NCBI GenBank assembly: GCA_038154685.1
Contig: JAYPYW010000006.1
Span: 1-64,000, forward strand
Reading direction: 5' to 3'
From: GCA-002722245 sp038154685
Lineage (GTDB): Bacteria; Bacteroidota; Bacteroidia; Flavobacteriales_C; GCA-002722245
DNA: 64,000 nucleotides
In this document: in pieces, positions 43,671-51,454 of the stretch
Layout of the letters: each line of letters starts with the position of its first letter
Numbering within the stretch: the stretch's first letter is position 1
The notes under the pieces: generated by a model
The model's input: only the letters and a program-made list of their open reading frames with translations
The model's database searches: none
What the model was told of the DNA's origin: nothing
Translations under genes and position numbers: made by a program

Positions 43671-44177
43671 ATGAAATTAATAGAAGCACAAGAAAAGTTT
43701 ATTGCAGCATGGGGAGCCTTTGGTACTCAATGGGGGATCAACAGAACTATGGCGCAAATTCATGCGCTTCTTTTAGTAAGTGACGAACCACTTTCGGCGG
43801 ATGATATTATGAAACAATTAAATGTTTCTAGAGGAAATGTAAATATGAATGTTCGAGAGTTAATGACTTGGGGAATTGTTCATAAAGTATTGAAATTCGG
43901 AGAAAGAAAGGAGTTTTTTAGCGCTGAAAAAGATATTTACAAAACAGCAATTCAAATTTTAAAAGAAAGACGAAAAAGAGAATTAGTTCCTGTACTAGAA
44001 TTACTTGGAGGTTTAGCTGATGCTGACATTAAAGAAGAAGGTGGAGAAGATTTTAAAAAGCTAATGGGGGAGATAAACAGATTTGGAGAGAGTACGAACA
44101 AGATGTTAGATAAAATGGTTAAGGCAGATGAACACTGGTTTACAGGGTCTTTAATGAAGTTCTTGGTGAAGAAGTAA
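43671..44177 (+). CDS. GbsR/MarR family transcriptional regulator
   Basis: A 168-residue protein with a winged-helix domain in residues 15-100 (GINRTMAQIHALLLVSDEPLSADDI, then the recognition helix NVSRGNVNMNVRELMTWGIV). A long C-terminal helical part serves dimerisation. This is the GbsR subgroup of MarR regulators, mostly repressors. A perfect palindrome lies just upstream, and a related one lies between this gene and the methyltransferase gene, so it probably controls itself and the genes at 44226-46332. The signal is unknown. Confidence 0.88.
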   Translation: MKLIEAQEKFIAAWGAFGTQWGINRTMAQIHALLLVSDEPLSADDIMKQLNVSRGNVNMNVRELMTWGIVHKVLKFGERKEFFSAEKDIYKTAIQILKERRKRELVPVLELLGGLADADIKEEGGEDFKKLMGEINRFGESTNKMLDKMVKADEHWFTGSLMKFLVKK

Positions 44178-44196
44178 AAAAATTTGCAACCAAACT

Positions 44197-44214
44197 TTCA
44201 ATATAAATTGAAAA
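44197..44214 (+). promoter_or_regulatory. Second operator-like palindrome, before the methyltransferase gene
   Basis: TTTCAAT-ATAA-ATTGAAA, with the same TTTCAA-N6-TTGAAA core and preceded by the same AC as the site at 43622-43645. It lies 11 bases before the ATG at 44226. Confidence 0.55.
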
Positions 44215-44225
44215 TATTGAACAAC

Positions 44226-45125
44226 ATGAAAACAAAAGCACAAACACTCAATCGATCTACTCGAAATACATTTCAAACCGAAACTGGAAATGCTGTGGTA
44301 GATTATTACACTGATGCAGGCCCCGATTATGAGTTCTGGAGTAAAAACTTCAATATGCATTTTGGATTTTCTGTTAAAAGATGGGATTGTCTGAGCAGAG
44401 AAGTTATGTTGCAAAGAATGAATCAAGTGGTATTGGATTCATTAAACATACAACCAGGTGCTGAGGTGGTTGATATGGGATGTGGTTTAGGCGCAACTGT
44501 TAGATATGGAGCTCAAAATTTTCCGGGCGCTAAATTCACTGGTTTTACCATTACTCCTTGGCAAGTAAAGCAGTCGGGTGAACTAATTGATCAGTTTGAT
44601 TTATCCAATGCGGAAGTGAAATTTGGTGATTATAATCAGTTGCCAATTGAATCGGGTACAATTGACGCGGCATACGGACTGGAAAGCATTTGTCATGCTG
44701 CGGGGACAGATAAAGCGGTACCATTAAGTGAGGCCTACAGAGTTTTAAAAACAGGAGGAAGTTTCACCATGGTAGATGGTTTTATTAAAAAACCGGAAGC
44801 GCAATTATCCCGAATAGTTAAAAGCATGTATGATGTAGTTTGTGAGAACTGGGCATTACCAAGCTTTCCAAATATTAACGAGGTAGTTTACAAAATGAAA
44901 TGTTTGGTTTTTTTTGGAATCGAAGTGAAAGAAATTAGCTGGCAAATTGCTCCTAGTGCAGTTCATGCACCTTTCTTAACGTTACTGTTTTTAATTAAAA
45001 GTGTCCTAAAAGGAGAGAAGTTAAAAAAGCAAAGTTGGAAAAATTTAAAAGCGTGCTTTATGATTTTCTTTTTAGGATTGTTTAGAAGTTCAATTGGGTA
45101 CTATAAAATAACAGCAAGTAAATAA
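44226..45125 (+). CDS. SAM-dependent methyltransferase (tocopherol/sterol C-methyltransferase-like)
   Basis: A 299-residue class I methyltransferase. Motif I is VVDMGCGLGATVRYGAQ (about residues 81-97), motif II region FGDYNQLPIESGTID. The N-terminal YEFWSKNFNMHFGF resembles the substrate segment of gamma-tocopherol, sterol and cyclopropane fatty acid methyltransferases. A hydrophobic C-terminal stretch (about 245-262 and 280-292) suggests it sits on the membrane and works on a lipid or quinone. The start is ATG 44226; the frame runs upstream to 44184, across the operator. Its stop overlaps the next start (TAATG). Confidence 0.85.
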   Translation: MKTKAQTLNRSTRNTFQTETGNAVVDYYTDAGPDYEFWSKNFNMHFGFSVKRWDCLSREVMLQRMNQVVLDSLNIQPGAEVVDMGCGLGATVRYGAQNFPGAKFTGFTITPWQVKQSGELIDQFDLSNAEVKFGDYNQLPIESGTIDAAYGLESICHAAGTDKAVPLSEAYRVLKTGGSFTMVDGFIKKPEAQLSRIVKSMYDVVCENWALPSFPNINEVVYKMKCLVFFGIEVKEISWQIAPSAVHAPFLTLLFLIKSVLKGEKLKKQSWKNLKACFMIFFLGLFRSSIGYYKITASK

Positions 45126-45520
45126 TGGAATTACATTTAAAAATAATAGGTTGGGTTTTAGTTTTATTGAGTTTTTCTCATATAGCCTTCCCTTGGTATT
45201 TCAGTTGGAAAACGGATTTTGGGAAAGTGAGTTTAATTAATCGACAGATGTTTAAAGTTCATGTGTTTTTTATTGCCTTATTTGTTTTGTTAACTGGATT
45301 GATGAATTTGAATTTATCGGAAGATTTAATTACAACTCATTTGGGGAGATGGATTTGTTTAGGCTTAGGATTCTTTTGGGGATTAAGATCGATAATTCAG
45401 TTTTTTGGTTACTCCTCTAAAATTTGGAAAGGAAAGTTTTTTGAAACGACAATGCATGTATTCTTCTCTTTGTTTTGGATATACATGACGGTTGTTTATT
45501 TTAAAATCGGATTGGCATGA
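45125..45520 (+). CDS. Small membrane protein with four segments
   Basis: A 131-residue protein with four predicted membrane helices (about residues 5-25, 45-62, 72-92, 107-127). Conserved-looking polar residues are few. No family is recognised. It starts in the TAATG overlap with the methyltransferase and ends in the ATGA overlap with the DCC protein, so the three products are made together and perhaps act together in the membrane. Confidence 0.78.
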   Translation: MELHLKIIGWVLVLLSFSHIAFPWYFSWKTDFGKVSLINRQMFKVHVFFIALFVLLTGLMNLNLSEDLITTHLGRWICLGLGFFWGLRSIIQFFGYSSKIWKGKFFETTMHVFFSLFWIYMTVVYFKIGLA

Positions 45521-46332
45521 AAAAGTATAGTATAGTTTTCGATAATAGATGTGTGGTTTGCAATATTGGAGCAAGAAGTTTTAAAACTCTTGGTTTAATG
45601 GATGATGAACAAGGTATAGCTTTAGATAGTTACCAAGAGAATGCTATCGCATGCAATGTGGATCCAAATAGGGCTTGCGATGAAATGGCAGTGATAGATT
45701 TGGAGTCTTTAGAAGTAACTTATGGATACGACGGTTGGGTTCAAGTTATAAGTCAGAAAAGCAAAGCACTATCTAATTTTATGAAACTTGGATTAGTTAA
45801 AGCTATTGGAAACCCCTTGTATATTTTCTTTGCAAGTAATAGAAGGATTATTGCCCCGCTTAAGATTGATGAAACTACGTGCGAACCAAAACTGAAAAAG
45901 GGATACAGGTTTTCGCTTTTGGTTTTATTGGGCTTATTCTCTGGAGTAATTACTTACCAAAAAGGGGAGCTTTTAGCTTTAACAGAATGGTTTGATTTCC
46001 TCGATGGTTGGAAGCTAATATCAGTTACTGGAGTAGGTTGGTTGTTAACAGGATTAATGTATCAAAAACCCAACAAATGGGATTACTGGGGCCACTTATC
46101 AGTAATTGCAGGAACGGCTATTTTTCTTCAAATGTTGGCATTTATTGGTTATTCAATTTTTCCTTCAATTGGCTGGGTGATTGGTTCGATGTTGTTGAGT
46201 GACCTGCTAATGATTTGGATGCATTATAAGCGTATGAAAATGATGGGAATGAGTCAGAAATACACTTGGATTTGGTGGCTTAACCTTCACATTTCAGCAG
46301 GGATTCTAATAGGAATATATTTCACAATGTAG
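45517..46332 (+). CDS. DCC-family thiol-disulfide oxidoreductase fused to a membrane domain
   Basis: A 271-residue protein. Residues 1-120 form a DCC (DUF393) thioredoxin-like domain with the motif FDNRCVVCN: D9 and the redox pair C12/C15. Residues 128-271 contain about five membrane segments. DUF393 proteins usually have no such tail, so the fusion is of interest. The ATG overlaps the preceding stop (ATGA). The stop codon TAG (46330-46332) is formed by the first bases of a family D repeat, which may have shortened an older C-terminus. Electron transfer to a membrane substrate is inference. Confidence 0.8.
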   Translation: MKKYSIVFDNRCVVCNIGARSFKTLGLMDDEQGIALDSYQENAIACNVDPNRACDEMAVIDLESLEVTYGYDGWVQVISQKSKALSNFMKLGLVKAIGNPLYIFFASNRRIIAPLKIDETTCEPKLKKGYRFSLLVLLGLFSGVITYQKGELLALTEWFDFLDGWKLISVTGVGWLLTGLMYQKPNKWDYWGHLSVIAGTAIFLQMLAFIGYSIFPSIGWVIGSMLLSDLLMIWMHYKRMKMMGMSQKYTWIWWLNLHISAGILIGIYFTM

Positions 46333-46410
46333 GGGCACGGTTTTATGCCTGCCCGATCAAAACAATTTTTTAAACGCCTGTGCTAGGGCGGGCATAAAAC
46401 CCGCCCCTAC
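46329..46410. repeat. Palindromic repeat family D, copy 2
   Basis: An 82-base inverted repeat: GTAGGGGCACGGTTTTATGC at the left, GCATAAAACCCGCCCCTAC at the right. It shares its ends with the copy at 13226-13304 and includes the stop codon of the DCC gene. Confidence 0.82.
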
Positions 46411-46432
46411 GGGGGAACTATATCTAAATATT

Positions 46433-46939
46433 ATGGGAAATACGTTTATAAAAAAATGGGTGGGGTACAATACTGCTTCTACTCTTGGCGGATTGTTAAC
46501 AGTGTTTTACTTCCCAATTATTGGAACATTATTAGTTGTTATTGGGCAAGCAATAATGTTGAGTAAGAAAGTAGGTTGGAGAGGGTTTTTATGGTTATTA
46601 AATCCTTTCATTTTCGGAATGTCAATTGCGGCTTACCAATTAGGGGCAGTCTGGGGAATTTTAGCAAACATGATTGCTTTAGAAATTGTTTTCTTATTCA
46701 CAATTGGGAGATTTAGCTATTTCATTTGGTCATTAATAGTTGGAATACCCACTGCTATATTTTTGACGATCTCTAGGTATGGTTTTGGCCTTGTAAACAA
46801 TTGGTGGTTAGTTGGACTTTCACTGTTGATTTGCAGCTTTGTCCTTTGGTGGGCTGAGGCTTTATACCTCAATTATATTATCGAATCAAAGGAGGAAGAA
46901 CCAAAAAAAGACCCAGAGATTTTAGATTTAGGAATATAA
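46433..46939 (+). CDS. Hypothetical membrane protein, 168 residues
   Basis: A protein with four to five membrane helices (about residues 17-42, 50-68, 72-92, 95-115, 125-145) and an acidic cytosolic tail (ESKEEEPKKDPEILDLG). No family is recognised. It lies between two palindromic repeats, 100 bases after the DCC gene, so it may be a separate transcript or be read through from the operon upstream. Confidence 0.7.
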   Translation: MGNTFIKKWVGYNTASTLGGLLTVFYFPIIGTLLVVIGQAIMLSKKVGWRGFLWLLNPFIFGMSIAAYQLGAVWGILANMIALEIVFLFTIGRFSYFIWSLIVGIPTAIFLTISRYGFGLVNNWWLVGLSLLICSFVLWWAEALYLNYIIESKEEEPKKDPEILDLGI

Positions 46940-46946
46940 AACACAT

Positions 46947-46978
46947 CCCTTGATCCCCTTTTGAAAGGGGATCAAGGG
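46947..46978. repeat. Perfect 15-bp palindrome (family F)
   Basis: CCCTTGATCCCCTTT faces AAAGGGGATCAAGGG with a 2-base loop. It follows the membrane protein gene directly. It lacks a T run, so it is more likely a repeat element than a terminator. Confidence 0.75.
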
Positions 46979-47011
46979 GTATGTAAAGTCAAACATTAAA
47001 ACAAAAACATC

Positions 47012-47659
47012 ATGAAATTTAAAGGAGAATTACACGAAGTTAAATTGATCAACTTTTCAGTTGATATCAATGAAGTATTACCATTTGTTCCAAAATCCTT
47101 GAAGGTATTGGAAAACAAAGGGAGGGCCATTATTTCGATGGTTGATGTTCAATTAAAAAAGATGAAGCCAACGGCTTTCCCGTTTATGAAATTTGGTTAC
47201 CGACATGTTGCTTTTCGTTTATTATTGGATGATGAGGGACTTAACAACCAAGGAAAACCAAAAGGGATTTACTTTTTAAAAAGTTTCTCTAATAGGCCGG
47301 TTTTAAATTTTTTCGGGAACTTAATTTCTAAATACAATCTAACCAACGCAAAAGTTGAAGAGTATTTCGACGCAGTTAGTTTGAAGCAAAATGAAAATTA
47401 CGTGGATTATGCATTGGATCCTTATGCTACACCAGAAGAAGATGATGAACTTTATCAAAAAATACATCGTATTGATAGAGCTTATGCAACAGAACAAAAT
47501 GATATATTCGTTACACGAATATCAAGGAAACATTGGCCAATTGAGCCAGTTAAATGTTATTATTTTGCTACGAACTTCTTTAAAACAGCTAAGTTCCTTG
47601 GAGCTTTTAGGGTTAAGGATGTAATAAACTACACTTGGAATAATCCGAGTAAAATTTAA
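47012..47659 (+). CDS. DUF2071 family protein
   Basis: A 215-residue soluble protein of the DUF2071 (acetoacetate-decarboxylase-like fold) family. The pattern MVDVQLKKMKPTAFPFMKFGYRHVAFRLLL, followed by a GIYFLKSFSNRP strand, is typical. The catalytic lysine of acetoacetate decarboxylase is not evident, so the reaction is unknown. The SDR gene follows after 20 bases. DUF2071 genes often lie with DCC and SDR genes, as here. Confidence 0.8.
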   Translation: MKFKGELHEVKLINFSVDINEVLPFVPKSLKVLENKGRAIISMVDVQLKKMKPTAFPFMKFGYRHVAFRLLLDDEGLNNQGKPKGIYFLKSFSNRPVLNFFGNLISKYNLTNAKVEEYFDAVSLKQNENYVDYALDPYATPEEDDELYQKIHRIDRAYATEQNDIFVTRISRKHWPIEPVKCYYFATNFFKTAKFLGAFRVKDVINYTWNNPSKI

Positions 47660-47679
47660 CTAGTCAAAGAAAAACAAAA

Positions 47680-48540
47680 ATGAGAATAGCTATTTTAGGA
47701 GGGACCGGACAAATTGGAGCGGTAATTAATCAGGAAGTCTCAAAAGCATTTCCTGAAGCACAGATTTTAAGTTGCTCAAGATCAGGAGAAGGTCCGAATG
47801 GTTTTCAATTTAATGTTTTTCAAGAAGATTGGAGCTCTCTGGGGCAATTGGATGCAATTATTAACTCAGTTGGTATTATAGAGGAGAAAGGGGAAAACAC
47901 TTTCGAAAGGATTCATATTGGCGTTGTGAAGAAAATGATCACCGAGCGATCAAAACTGGGAAATCCAAAGATTATTCATGTTTCAGTTTTAGGTGCTGAT
48001 AAAAACTCACCCTCTGGCTATGCATCAACAAAGGGTGTGGCGGATGAACTTTTAAGGAAAGAGGAAAATGTAAATACTATTCATCCAAGTTTTGTTTGTA
48101 CACCTGGCACCATGATTATTAGCAAAATCAAAATGCTGAAAAACATGGCTAAGTGGCAACTAGGTTTTCTGCCTTGCCCGGCACATTTTTTAAGTGCAAA
48201 GTTTCAACCCGTTATGGGGGAGGATGTAGCTCATGCGGCCATTGAATGTATCAAACAAGATTTAAAAGGGGAAGAAATTTATGCAACAGGTCCTGAAATT
48301 TATTCTTTAGAAGATTGGATAAATATAGCTGGTAGGGGAAAGATTAAGATTTTAAGAATCCCTAAGGCTTTAATTGATAAGCCATTTAGGGTGATCATCG
48401 CTCTTTTCCCGTTCATAATGAACAAAGATCAATACTTGTTGTTAGGAGAAGATAATATTCACGAGAATAGTTCAATTGAGCGAGTTTTAGGTAGAAAAAC
48501 AGCCAGTACAAAAGGTTTTTGGGAGAAAGAGTTGGCTTGA
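47680..48540 (+). CDS. Atypical SDR / NAD(P)-binding protein
   Basis: A 286-residue Rossmann protein with the nucleotide motif ILGGTGQIG (residues 5-13) and an NDUFA9/epimerase-like layout. Usual SDR catalytic Tyr and Lys are only partly present (SGYASTKGVADELL, about residues 109-122, could be the YxxxK site). It may reduce or rearrange a lipid or quinone-type substrate in the same pathway as the methyltransferase upstream, but this is inference. It ends the accessory cluster and is followed by a family A repeat. Confidence 0.82.
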   Translation: MRIAILGGTGQIGAVINQEVSKAFPEAQILSCSRSGEGPNGFQFNVFQEDWSSLGQLDAIINSVGIIEEKGENTFERIHIGVVKKMITERSKLGNPKIIHVSVLGADKNSPSGYASTKGVADELLRKEENVNTIHPSFVCTPGTMIISKIKMLKNMAKWQLGFLPCPAHFLSAKFQPVMGEDVAHAAIECIKQDLKGEEIYATGPEIYSLEDWINIAGRGKIKILRIPKALIDKPFRVIIALFPFIMNKDQYLLLGEDNIHENSSIERVLGRKTASTKGFWEKELA

Positions 48541-48545
48541 AAATA

Positions 48546-48641
48546 TGAGATTGCCACGTCGTCCCTCCTCGCAATGACTGAAAGTTGTTAAAATTTTTTT
48601 AAGTGTTGGTCATTGCGAGGAGGGTCGACGTGGCAATCTCA
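48546..48641. repeat. Palindromic repeat family A, complete copy
   Basis: Two 33-base arms, one starting TGAGATTGCCACGTCG and one GTCATTGCGAGGAGGG, with a 30-base AT-rich loop. It fills the space between the SDR gene and the convergent DUF4837 gene. Single arms recur at 53316-53348 and 37068-37092. Confidence 0.85.
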
Positions 48642-48647
48642 TTTATC

Positions 48648-49688
48648 TTACAAAGCCTTAGCTGATAAACAAATAGCTTCTAATTCCTTAATAAATCTTC
48701 GTTTATTAAAATTCGGACCGTAAATAAACGCGTCGGTAACAACAACTCTGCTTCTTGGTTCGTCCACAAAAGAAACACTTACAAAAGGACCACCCATTGT
48801 TCCGTTTTTAAGATCCCACCAACCTTTTACTTCATAACCGAATTTTCCATTTAGGTTGAGGTTTTCAGTTGATACAGGTAAGCCTTTGTAGACCTGCATG
48901 TAGGCTTTTAGTGAATCGTTGGAGCTATTCCCTTCGATATAAATTTTAGTGACAGAATCACGCATGGCGATGAACTTTTCAGGTGTGAAAACATCTTGAG
49001 AAGTGTAGTTGAAAAAATAAGTGAAAATTCCAGTTTGGATATAACATTTATCGTGACTGAATTTTTCGCACTTCATTTCAGCCTTTTTTGTTGCGTAAAA
49101 GAAATTAGTGCTATCAGCGGCTAATTTGTAGCTTTTTGGAATGGTTAGTTTGATTCCGTGATTGTTGGCTAATGTTTTTTCCAACTTTTTATTATTCTCT
49201 TTTGCCGCTAGGTTTTGAATAATCTTTGATCGGTGATCATCTAATAATTGAAAAATATCACTTTGTTTTTTTTGGAACAAGGTATAGACAGCTTCATCGG
49301 TTTTAGCGGCAATCTGGACAATTATTTGTCCGTTAGCATAAACGTCGTTTTTTACACTAACACCTTCTTTCATTACTTTTTTTCCAGTAACAAAAATCAA
49401 GATGAAACGCTGACGTTGGAACAATCGGTTAAAAGCTTTCGACCTTACAGTAGTAATGTCAAACTCTCTTTCAGCATTTAATAATCCTTCAATTTCTTTT
49501 GAGAAAGCTGGTTCAACGGCGGATTTTAATCCATAGTCCCATAAGGATTCATCTGCTATAATGTTAATTGTTGAATAACCACCAACCGCATCAGGTAAAT
49601 AAGAAAAATCGTTTTTTTGATTATTGTTTTCATCGCTTCCACAACTGGCAAGTAAAAGGATAGCGAAAAGGAAAGATAAATAGCGCAT
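48648..49688 (-). CDS. DUF4837 family lipoprotein
   Basis: A 346-residue lipoprotein (signal ending LLLASC). It matches the Bacteroidota DUF4837 pattern: an acidic linker after the cysteine, then the LPDAVGGYSTINIIADESLW start and a late GRFGYEVKGWWDL-like region (here NGKFGYEVKGWWDL). The function is unknown; it is probably attached to an envelope membrane. It lies next to the LysM transglycosylase gene, 17 bases apart on the same strand, so the two may form an envelope operon. Confidence 0.82.
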   Translation of the reverse strand: MRYLSFLFAILLLASCGSDENNNQKNDFSYLPDAVGGYSTINIIADESLWDYGLKSAVEPAFSKEIEGLLNAEREFDITTVRSKAFNRLFQRQRFILIFVTGKKVMKEGVSVKNDVYANGQIIVQIAAKTDEAVYTLFQKKQSDIFQLLDDHRSKIIQNLAAKENNKKLEKTLANNHGIKLTIPKSYKLAADSTNFFYATKKAEMKCEKFSHDKCYIQTGIFTYFFNYTSQDVFTPEKFIAMRDSVTKIYIEGNSSNDSLKAYMQVYKGLPVSTENLNLNGKFGYEVKGWWDLKNGTMGGPFVSVSFVDEPRSRVVVTDAFIYGPNFNKRRFIKELEAICLSAKAL

Positions 49689-49705
49689 GATTGCTTTAGG
49701 ATCCG

Positions 49706-51199
49706 TTATGTAGACTTAATTTTTATTTTCATACCAGGCTTAAGTACCTTTCTAGCCGATATCCTATTTAGTTTAATGATATCGTTAGCTGATACACCTT
49801 GGTATTTTTTAGCTATGTCCCATAACGTATCTCCTCTTCGAATAGTATAATAGAGATAACCATTATATGTTTCTTCTGAATTTGAAGTATATCCTCTCGC
49901 TGCTGTTGAGCCATCTTTAGCGAAAATCACTAGTTTCTGACCAGGGTGAATGTAACTTCTAGATGAAAGGTTATTCCATTCTCTAACGTCAGAAATCCTT
50001 ACGTTGTAACGTTGAGCAATTAATCCAACGCTTTCTCCAGATCTAACACGGTGAACAACTTCACTTCGGTTAGCATATAATTCTTCAGGAGCGTTATCAG
50101 TTGCTTTGTCTTTGTAATTGTAAATGATTTCTTCATTCGTAATAAAATCTCCAATCATCGAAACGGGAAGTGTAACAGTGTAACAAACCGTGTCCGATTG
50201 TTTAACTGGAATATAAGCTCTTTTGTATTGAGGATTTAAGAATACGATGTCTTCGTAAGGAACACATAAAACTTGTGAGATCTGATTAAAGTGAATGCCT
50301 TGCTTAACAGTAACCGTATCAACATTTCTAATTTCAAACTTAGGTTTAACAGGGTACAAGTTATGATCTGCGGAATGATTTAGTAGGTAAGCAACAGCCA
50401 TAAAAGAAGGAATGTAGTTTCTTGTTTCTCTTGGTAACCCATATTGAATGGCCCAGAAATTTTTCTTTCCACCCGCTCTTCTAATTGCTTTGTTTACATT
50501 TCCCGGACCAGCATTGTAGGCCGCAAGAGCCAATAACCAATCATCATACATACCATGAAGGTATTTTAAGTATTTAATTGCAGTTTGAGTAGATTTAATA
50601 GGATCACGTCTTTCGTCAACGTAAGAGTTGATTTCTAATCCAAGATATTTTCCTGTTCTATACATGAACTGCCACATTCCAACAGCTCCAGCTCTTGACC
50701 TAACAGTATTATTTAAAGCAGATTCAACAACAGGTAAATATTTTAATTCCATTGGAAGATCTTCTTTTTCAAGCTCCTCTTCAAACATTGGAAAGTATAG
50801 TTCCGACATTCCCATTACTCTTGAAAGCATTAACCTGCGATGAGTCCCATAAACTTCAATCAAACGTTTTACTTTATCGTTATAAGTGAACGCAATGGGA
50901 GAGAAGTCATCCATGTCCTGAAATCGTAATTTCATGATTGAATCACTGTAAACAGGAATTGAGTCTAATGGATAATTATGAACGTTTAGTAATTCTACGT
51001 TATATGAAATAGGATTTTCATTAAAAATGTGTGCTTCATGAAGGCTATCTAGCATTTCTAAAAACGGATCATCAGGAAGATAACTAGCCTGAAAAACAGA
51101 ATCTACATTGGTAGAGTCCTCAGCTTTAATAGGTACGTCAGCTTGGCTGTAAAGGCCAAGACCTAAAAATGAAAGTATGATTACTATCCAGTTTTTCAT
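49706..51199 (-). CDS. MltD-like lytic transglycosylase with two LysM domains
   Basis: An exported enzyme of 497 residues. It has a signal peptide (1-18), an SLT/goose-type lysozyme domain (about 125-250) and two LysM domains near the C-terminus (about 385-430 and 450-495). The catalytic glutamate lies in LPVVESALN, followed by SRAGAVGMWQFMYRTGKYLGL and LALAAYNAGPGNVNKAI. It cuts glycan strands with 1,6-anhydro ends, and LysM domains hold it on peptidoglycan. The ATG at 51199 gives the cleanest signal peptide; another ATG at 51214 adds five residues. Confidence 0.92.
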   Translation of the reverse strand: MKNWIVIILSFLGLGLYSQADVPIKAEDSTNVDSVFQASYLPDDPFLEMLDSLHEAHIFNENPISYNVELLNVHNYPLDSIPVYSDSIMKLRFQDMDDFSPIAFTYNDKVKRLIEVYGTHRRLMLSRVMGMSELYFPMFEEELEKEDLPMELKYLPVVESALNNTVRSRAGAVGMWQFMYRTGKYLGLEINSYVDERRDPIKSTQTAIKYLKYLHGMYDDWLLALAAYNAGPGNVNKAIRRAGGKKNFWAIQYGLPRETRNYIPSFMAVAYLLNHSADHNLYPVKPKFEIRNVDTVTVKQGIHFNQISQVLCVPYEDIVFLNPQYKRAYIPVKQSDTVCYTVTLPVSMIGDFITNEEIIYNYKDKATDNAPEELYANRSEVVHRVRSGESVGLIAQRYNVRISDVREWNNLSSRSYIHPGQKLVIFAKDGSTAARGYTSNSEETYNGYLYYTIRRGDTLWDIAKKYQGVSANDIIKLNRISARKVLKPGMKIKIKST

Positions 51200-51405
51200 A
51201 GGTTTAATGGTCATTTCAGGTCAGCTGAATAACGACACAACCAACCGTAAAGTTCCTTTTAAAATATTTAGGAACCAAATTTCACAGTCATTTCCCTCTA
51301 ATTTATAAGCAATTAGACCAGAAATAATAATAAAAATATAAGGATAGGGGGTATTCAATTAACTTAACGGATGTCATTTTAAAATGTTACAAAAAACAAA
51401 ATGGT

Positions 51406-51434
51406 AATAAAAAAGCCACTCAAAGAGTGGCTTT
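51406..51434 (-). terminator. Rho-independent terminator of the T9SS gene at 51455
   Basis: On the minus strand AAAGCCACTC pairs with GAGTGGCTTT, followed by a T run. Confidence 0.88.
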
Positions 51435-51454
51435 GAAATATTATTGTAATGCAA

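Noticed and set aside
51215..51454. Possible small gene or RNA between transglycosylase and T9SS genes
   Set aside because: Apart from the terminator at 51406-51434 I see only AT-rich sequence without a frame or stable fold.
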